Shown here one piece after another: positions 59,638-64,000 of a stretch of DNA of 64,000 nt. Below the pieces are notes generated by a model. It saw nothing but the letters and a program-made list of their open reading frames with translations. It ran no database searches and was not told the DNA's origin. This DNA is from Duganella phyllosphaerae (GTDB lineage: Bacteria > Pseudomonadota > Gammaproteobacteria > Burkholderiales > Burkholderiaceae_D), in the NCBI RefSeq assembly GCF_001758785.1, contig NZ_LROM01000087.1:62001-126000 (forward strand), written 5' to 3'. Each line of letters begins with the position of its first letter. Position 1 is the stretch's first letter. A program made the position numbers and the translations under genes.

Positions 59638-60186
59638 ATGAGCGAAAACATCTCTCCCTGGGTACAACGCTACGCCCCACTGGTGCCCGGCGGCGAAGTG
59701 CTGGACCTCGCGTGCGGCAAGGGCCGCCATTCGCGCCACATGGTCACGCTTGGCCACGCGGTGCTGGCGCTCGATGGCAATCCCGAGGCGCTGCTCGAGG
59801 CCGCCGGTCCCGGCATCACCACCACGCCGATCGACCTGGAAGAGGCGGGCGCGGTCTGGCCATTCGGTCCCGAGCGCTTTGCCGGCATCGTGGTGACCAA
59901 CTACCTGCACCGTCCGCTGCTGGCGGACATGCTGGGCAGCCTGGCGCCGAACGGCGTGCTGATCTACGAAACCTTTGCCGACGGCAATGCCCAGTTCGGC
60001 AAGCCGTCGAACCCCGATTTCCTGCTGCAACCGGGTGAATTGCTGGCGCTGGCGCTTGAAAACGGCCTGCGCGTGGTCGCTTTCGAAGACGGCGTCACCC
60101 AGCAGCCCAAGCAGGCCATGGTGCAGCGCATCTGCGCCGTCAAGCCCGAGTTTCCGCGGTCTGCGGCGCTGTTGCCGCCATTCTGA
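59638..60186 (+). CDS. Class I SAM-dependent methyltransferase
   Basis: A 182-residue single-domain methyltransferase related to TehB/Mtq-type enzymes. Motif I is VLDLACGKGRHSRHM, followed by the acidic residue in AVLALDGNPEALL, GIVVTNYLHRPLL (motif IV region) and NGVLIYETFADGN. The acceptor is unknown. It lies 33 bases after the M50 protease. Confidence 0.88.
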   Translation: MSENISPWVQRYAPLVPGGEVLDLACGKGRHSRHMVTLGHAVLALDGNPEALLEAAGPGITTTPIDLEEAGAVWPFGPERFAGIVVTNYLHRPLLADMLGSLAPNGVLIYETFADGNAQFGKPSNPDFLLQPGELLALALENGLRVVAFEDGVTQQPKQAMVQRICAVKPEFPRSAALLPPF

Positions 60187-60292
60187 GACCTGAGCGTTCA
60201 CTCGAATTTATGTTTGTAATCGCCGTGAAAAGCACCATACATCCGAGTCATCGTCTACAATCGTTGTTTTAATACTTTATGCAGTTATTCCT

Positions 60293-61168
60293 ATGATCAA
60301 GGGCAGCATAGTAGCAATCGTCACCCCGATGCACGCGGACGGCAGTCTGGACTTCGAGGGTTTGAACAAGCTGATCGACTGGCACATTGCCGAAGGCACG
60401 AACAGCATCGTCATCGCCGGCACCACCGGCGAATCGGCCACCGTCAGCGTGGAAGAGCACTGCGCGCTGATCAAGGCGACGGTTGCCCATGCCAGGGGCC
60501 GCATCCCGATCATCGCCGGCGCCGGTGGCAACTCCACCGCCGAAGCGATCAAGCTGTCCCGCTTTGCCAAGGAAGCCGGCGCCGATGCCACCCTGCAAGT
60601 GGTGCCTTACTACAACCGTCCTACGCAAGAGGGCATGTACCAGCACTTCAAGGCGATTGCCGAAGCGGTGGACCTGCCGGTGATCCTGTACAACGTGCCG
60701 GGCCGTACTGTGGCCGACATGAGCAACGACACTATCCTGCGCCTGGCAAAAATCTCGAACATAGTCGGCGTGAAAGACGCCACCGGCAATATCGCGCGCG
60801 GTTTCGACCTGCTGCGCCTGGCCCCGGCCGACTTTGCCGTGTACTCGGGCGACGACCCCACCGCCATGGCGCTGATGCTCGCTGGTGGCGCCGGCAACAT
60901 CTCGGTCACCGCCAACGTCATGCCCAAAGCCATGGCGCAGATGTGTGCTGCCGCCATCGCCGGCGATGTCGCCAAGGCCGTCCCACTGAATAATCTGATG
61001 TTCCCGCTGCACCAGAAGCTGTTCATCGAACCGAATCCGGTGCCGGTCAAGTGGGCGCTTGCCGAGATGGGCAAAATGCCTGCCGGCATCCGCCTGCCGC
61101 TGGTGCCGCTGGCCGACGATTGCCACGAAGCCGTCCGCGCGGCCCTACACGAAGCCGGCGTCCTGTAA
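60293..61168 (+). CDS. dapA: 4-hydroxy-tetrahydrodipicolinate synthase
   Basis: A 291-residue enzyme that condenses pyruvate with aspartate semialdehyde for lysine and diaminopimelate. The signature [29 protein letters not shown] with the catalytic Tyr, the Schiff-base Lys in VGVKDATGN and [16 protein letters not shown] are all present. bamC follows after 67 bases, the usual dapA-bamC order. A possible -10 (tacaat, 60256-60261) lies upstream. Confidence 0.97.
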   Translation: MIKGSIVAIVTPMHADGSLDFEGLNKLIDWHIAEGTNSIVIAGTTGESATVSVEEHCALIKATVAHARGRIPIIAGAGGNSTAEAIKLSRFAKEAGADATLQVVPYYNRPTQEGMYQHFKAIAEAVDLPVILYNVPGRTVADMSNDTILRLAKISNIVGVKDATGNIARGFDLLRLAPADFAVYSGDDPTAMALMLAGGAGNISVTANVMPKAMAQMCAAAIAGDVAKAVPLNNLMFPLHQKLFIEPNPVPVKWALAEMGKMPAGIRLPLVPLADDCHEAVRAALHEAGVL

Positions 61169-61235
61169 TTACCCTGGTTCAAAAAAAGCATCCCGTCCCG
61201 AATCGCTGGGATTAACTTTTGCTGCATATAAATAC

Positions 61236-62426
61236 ATGACTATTCGCAAGACAGCTTTTATTACTTCGCAGCGCGCCCTGGTAACGGGTGCCTTGGTGGC
61301 CAGCCTGACCGGTTGCGGCATGATCAACTCGGTCATCGGCAACGACAAGGTCGATTACAAGGGCGCCAAGAAGGCCGTGCCGCTCGACGTACCGCCCGAT
61401 CTGACGCAACTGCAAAAAGACAGCCGTTACGCCCAGCCCGATTCGACCAACGGCGTGGCTACCGCTTCGGGCTACAACGCCGCGCGTTCGGCTGCTGCCG
61501 CAGCCGGTGGCCCGGCCGTGGTGCCTGGCCAGCCGGCCGTGGGCACCGTGGTGCCCACCTCGATCAACGACATCAAGGTGGAACGCGATGGCAACCAGCG
61601 CTGGCTGGTAATCAAGCAGACTCCGGAGCAGCTGTGGCCGCAATTGACCCAGTTCTGGGAAGATGCGGGCTTCAAGCTGTCGCAGGAAGTGCCGGCGGCA
61701 GGCATCATGGAAACCGACTGGACCGAAAACCGCGCCAAGATTCCGCAGGACTTCATCCGTAACACCATCGGCAAAGTATTCGATTCGGCCTATTCGACCG
61801 GTGAGCGCGACAAGTTCCGCACCCGCATCGAACGCCGCGCCGATGGCTCGAGCGAGATCTACATCAGCCACCGCGGCGTGCAGGAAGTGCTGCAAGGCGC
61901 GCAAAAGGACACCGCGATCTGGACCTCGCGTCCGAACGATCCGGGCCTCGAGGCGGAATTCCTGGCCAAGCTGATGACCCGCCTGGGCAATGGCGACGAC
62001 AAGAAAGATGCGCCGAGCGTCAAGACTGCCGTCGATTCGGCCGTGGTGCAACCTCAGCACGCATCCCTGGTCGGCGCCGGCGCCGCCCGCTACGTGCAGG
62101 TCGATGAAGGTTTCGACCGCGCCTGGCGCCGCGTGGGCCTGGCGCTGGACCGCGCCGGCTTCACGGTGGAAGACCGCGACCGCACCACCGGCACCTATTT
62201 TGTGCGCTACATCGACGATACGGTCGAGAGCAAGGGCTTCTTCGGCAAGTTGTTCAGCTGGGGCTCGTCCTCCGAAGCCGACAAGGAAGCCCAGCGCTAC
62301 CGCATCCAGGTCAAGGCTGCCGACGGCAATACCAGCGCGGTCACCGTGCTCACCAATGCCGGCGCACCGGAAGCCACCCAGGTCGGCGACAAGATCATGA
62401 GCGTGCTGTACGACCAGCTCAAGTAA
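61236..62426 (+). CDS. bamC: Outer-membrane assembly lipoprotein BamC
   Basis: A 396-residue lipoprotein of the BAM complex that inserts beta-barrel proteins. The ATG at 61236 begins MTIRKTAFITSQRALVTGAL with lipobox LTGC. It has a disordered N-terminal stretch (KAVPLDVPPDLTQLQKDSRY, the BamD-binding region in E. coli) and two helix-grip domains (LVIKQTPEQLWPQLTQFWED and VDEGFDRAWRRVGLALDRAG). An earlier in-frame start lies inside dapA. A strong terminator follows. Confidence 0.94.
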   Translation: MTIRKTAFITSQRALVTGALVASLTGCGMINSVIGNDKVDYKGAKKAVPLDVPPDLTQLQKDSRYAQPDSTNGVATASGYNAARSAAAAAGGPAVVPGQPAVGTVVPTSINDIKVERDGNQRWLVIKQTPEQLWPQLTQFWEDAGFKLSQEVPAAGIMETDWTENRAKIPQDFIRNTIGKVFDSAYSTGERDKFRTRIERRADGSSEIYISHRGVQEVLQGAQKDTAIWTSRPNDPGLEAEFLAKLMTRLGNGDDKKDAPSVKTAVDSAVVQPQHASLVGAGAARYVQVDEGFDRAWRRVGLALDRAGFTVEDRDRTTGTYFVRYIDDTVESKGFFGKLFSWGSSSEADKEAQRYRIQVKAADGNTSAVTVLTNAGAPEATQVGDKIMSVLYDQLK

Positions 62427-62440
62427 TCCTGGTGCAGTGC

Positions 62441-62469
62441 AAAAAAACCGGCCTCGCGCCGGTTTTTTT
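62441..62469 (+). terminator. Rho-independent terminator of bamC
   Basis: Perfect 12-base arms, aaaaaaaccggc and gccggttttttt, surround loop ctcgc, 14 bases after the stop. Confidence 0.92.
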
Positions 62470-62516
62470 ACGTCTCGGATCATCGTCAAGTTCGCCGGTA
62501 TTAAAACGCGGGCAAA

Positions 62517-62542
62517 AAAAACCGGCCCGTAGGCCGGTTTTT
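62517..62542 (-). terminator. Rho-independent terminator of the Ala-rich lipoprotein gene
   Basis: Perfect 11-base arms, aaaaaccggcc (62517-62527) and ggccggttttt (62532-62542), surround loop cgta, with a further A-run at 62514-62516 giving Us on the minus strand. It lies 14 bases after the stop. Confidence 0.88.
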
Positions 62543-62556
62543 AGAATGCTGTCGAA

Positions 62557-62811
62557 TTACTTCGAAGCAGCAGCCGAAGCGGCGGTCGAAGCAGCAGCAG
62601 CTGCGTCAGCAGCGGCCGAAGCAGCTTGCGAAGCGGCAGCAGCAGCGTCAGCAGCAGCTGGAGCAGCAGCGTCAGCTGGAGCTGGGGTCACAACTGGAGC
62701 GGCTTCTGGAGCAGCTACTGGAGCTGGAGCAACAGGAGCTTCTTCTTTTTTCGAGCAAGCGGTCAGAGCAGCTACGGCCAGCAGGGAAGCGATCAGCAGG
62801 GATTTTTTCAT
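62557..62811 (-). CDS. Small Ala-rich lipoprotein
   Basis: An 84-residue lipoprotein: MKKSLLIASLLAVAALTACS gives a clear signal and lipobox LTAC. The mature part is a Pro/Ala/Val spacer (about 24-50) followed by a repeated pattern of AADAAAAAS and AAS blocks to the end, likely one long helix. It resembles very small envelope spacers of the Lpp kind in layout, without clear homology. It has its own terminator. Its G+C-rich opposite strand also stays open but lacks sense. Confidence 0.8.
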   Translation of the reverse strand: MKKSLLIASLLAVAALTACSKKEEAPVAPAPVAAPEAAPVVTPAPADAAAPAAADAAAAASQAASAAADAAAAASTAASAAASK

Positions 62812-63190
62812 TTGTTTTCCTTAGTTAATTCAAATTTAAACACAGTGTTGCGATGAATAATTACCGGTAATTATCGCTCATTAGGTCGTCTTCGAAGGCT
62901 TTTCGTACCTGAAATGGTGCCTGCCAGACAACGGAAACTTCCTAACCGAATATTATAGCGATTTTTAGTGCGTCGCAATAGGACAACATCCTGTTCGCAG
63001 AACAATTTTGCGATATCGCAACATTTCGTTTTAGATCCGCAAAACGCCTGGATCGTGACGTTACCAGCTTTCGCCCGAACATGCGCATTTTACCCGGAAC
63101 CGGGCCATAGTCCAGCCCAGTTCGTTAGCAATTACGCACTTAATGCAGGACAAATTGTAATAATTCGTAGCCAACGCACATAGCCACGTC
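62812..63190. other. Intergenic region without a supported gene
   Basis: This 379-base, comparatively AT-rich stretch lies between the upstream side of the Ala-rich lipoprotein gene and the 3' end of the proline dehydrogenase gene. It should hold the lipoprotein promoter. A 71-codon open frame (62968-63183, plus strand) has no ribosome site or family features. I see no RNA gene in it. Confidence 0.5.
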
Positions 63191-64000
63191 TTATTCCCCG
63201 GTTTGCATGACGTCGATGACGGCCTGGTACACCCGGATCGGCTCTTCGGCGATGCGGTTGAGCACATATAAAAAGTGCTCGGCGCCGAATACCGCGTATT
63301 CGCGGGTAGGGTAGCCGCGCGCGCTCAGATCATCGATTTGTCCGGTACCCAGGCCGATCAGCGATTCGAATTCGTACCAGCGTGGGTCGATCCGTTCCTG
63401 CTGGATCAGGGTCACCAGTTCGGCCTGGATGGCGCGGTCGTGGGTGGCAATCGAGCACTTGTGGCCGCTCTCCAGCAAGGTGCGCGCAAAGGCCCGGTAG
63501 GCGGCTGCCAGCTCGTCGCTGTTGCGCTGCCATGACTGCTCGTCGGGGTCGAGGTAGGCGCCCTTGACCAGCCGGATGCGGCCCGGCAGCTTCAGCATCG
63601 CCGCCAGGTCGGTAGCGGTGCGATGGCGCCGCGCCGGCACCGTGATGCCCACGTTGTGCAAGCCGTCCTGCTGGTGCAGGCGCGTGTAGACCGCGTAGAT
63701 GTCGTCGGCGCGGTCCACGCCTTCCATCGAGATCATCACCTCGCGGTTGATGGCGGCAGCAGCGAGCGCAATGCGGCGCAAGTTGCGGTAGCCGAGCTCC
63801 ACGTCCACCAGCGAACCCACGTGCGAGAGGTCGAGCGAGATCGAACAATTGAGGTTGCGCTGGCCGATGCCGGCCACCAAGTCCATGAAGACCCCGGTCT
63901 CGGCCATGGCCAGCGCTTCATCGCGTACGCTCTCGCCCATGTAGTCGGCCGACGCCGCATGGCCGCGGGCGATGATGGACTCCACCCGCGCCAGCGCCTG
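63191..64000 (-). CDS. Proline dehydrogenase, partial (N terminus outside window)
   Basis: The C-terminal 269 or so residues of a proline dehydrogenase-fold flavoprotein, which oxidises proline to pyrroline-5-carboxylate. The frame stays open to the window edge, so the GTG at 63985 is probably not the start. Barrel motifs are CSISLDLSHVGSLVD, REVMISMEGVDRADD, RIRLVKGAYLDPDE, CSIATHDRAIQAELV and YEFESLIGLG. The C-terminal REYAVFGAEHFLYVLNRIAEEP matches the substrate-binding helix end of the family. It appears to be a monofunctional form, since the gene stops soon after the barrel. Confidence 0.9.
   Translation of the reverse strand, partial: QALARVESIIARGHAASADYMGESVRDEALAMAETGVFMDLVAGIGQRNLNCSISLDLSHVGSLVDVELGYRNLRRIALAAAAINREVMISMEGVDRADDIYAVYTRLHQQDGLHNVGITVPARRHRTATDLAAMLKLPGRIRLVKGAYLDPDEQSWQRNSDELAAAYRAFARTLLESGHKCSIATHDRAIQAELVTLIQQERIDPRWYEFESLIGLGTGQIDDLSARGYPTREYAVFGAEHFLYVLNRIAEEPIRVYQAVIDVMQTGE

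Noticed and set aside
62432-62824. Plus-strand Ala/Glu-rich open frame opposite the small lipoprotein gene
   Set aside because: It is the mirror of a repetitive gene that has a proper signal peptide, lipobox and terminator, and it runs through the bamC terminator.
62968-63183. Plus-strand open frame of 71 codons in the longest intergenic region
   Set aside because: No ribosome site, no family likeness and no supporting context.

Overview
The window reads as a chromosomal segment of a GC-rich betaproteobacterium of the Burkholderiales, most likely Oxalobacteraceae (Massilia/Duganella/Janthinobacterium relatives). This is inferred from gene content and order (pyrG-kdsA-eno-ftsB, imuA-imuB-dnaE2, dapA-bamC, DUF2844-DUF3443, several TonB-dependent receptors); no 16S or other marker RNA is present. 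About 50 protein genes cover it almost completely. I saw no tRNA, rRNA, CRISPR array, insertion sequence with a transposase, or prophage.

Layout. 1-6.2 kb: end of rpiA, yggX, argA and a large hrpA helicase that carries two different short palindromic repeats inside its reading frame. 6.3-13.2 kb: a PHB-depolymerase-type esterase, then a minus-strand run (MRJP-like secreted protein, periplasmic cyclohexadienyl dehydratase/chorismate mutase fusion, Na+/H+ antiporter, a hypothetical, a class D beta-lactamase, a VOC protein). 13.4-19.2 kb: an unknown small ORF and the SOS mutasome imuA-imuB-dnaE2 behind a near-perfect LexA box. 19.2-20.2 kb: a RES/Xre-type toxin-antitoxin pair. 20.3-27.9 kb: hydrolase, M61 peptidase, then an envelope/heat stress block (Hsp20 with an RpoH-type promoter, HtrA protease, response regulator, histidine kinase). 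27.9-37.6 kb: a CoaD-HD phosphohydrolase fusion, Sel1 lipoprotein, 5'-nucleotidase-family lipoprotein, the DUF2844/DUF3443 pair, a TonB receptor and a PRC-barrel protein. 37.8-45.2 kb: pyrG, kdsA, eno, ftsB and envelope genes. 45.3-49.0 kb: a Fur-boxed heme uptake pair, a TonB receptor plus a HemS-family protein that carries a signal peptide. 49.1-54.3 kb: a phosphate-scavenging module, TonB receptor plus Tat-exported GlpQ, behind five tandem 11-bp PhoB-like repeats, facing a lipoprotein/SBF transporter pair. 54.3-64 kb: hslO, hydrolase, PHP phosphatase, htpX, YciO-type protein, M50 protease, methyltransferase, dapA, bamC, an Ala-rich lipoprotein, and part of a proline dehydrogenase.

The most unusual items are a family of inverted-repeat elements present three times (two 102-bp copies in opposite orientation and one 58-bp internally deleted copy); in-frame repeats in hrpA; the PhoB-like array in front of the TonB receptor-GlpQ module, whose GlpQ signal region is itself a tandem duplication; the CoaD-HD fusion; the exported HemS homologue; and the periplasmic PheC-AroQ fusion. 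No clearly new multi-gene system such as a defence island was found.
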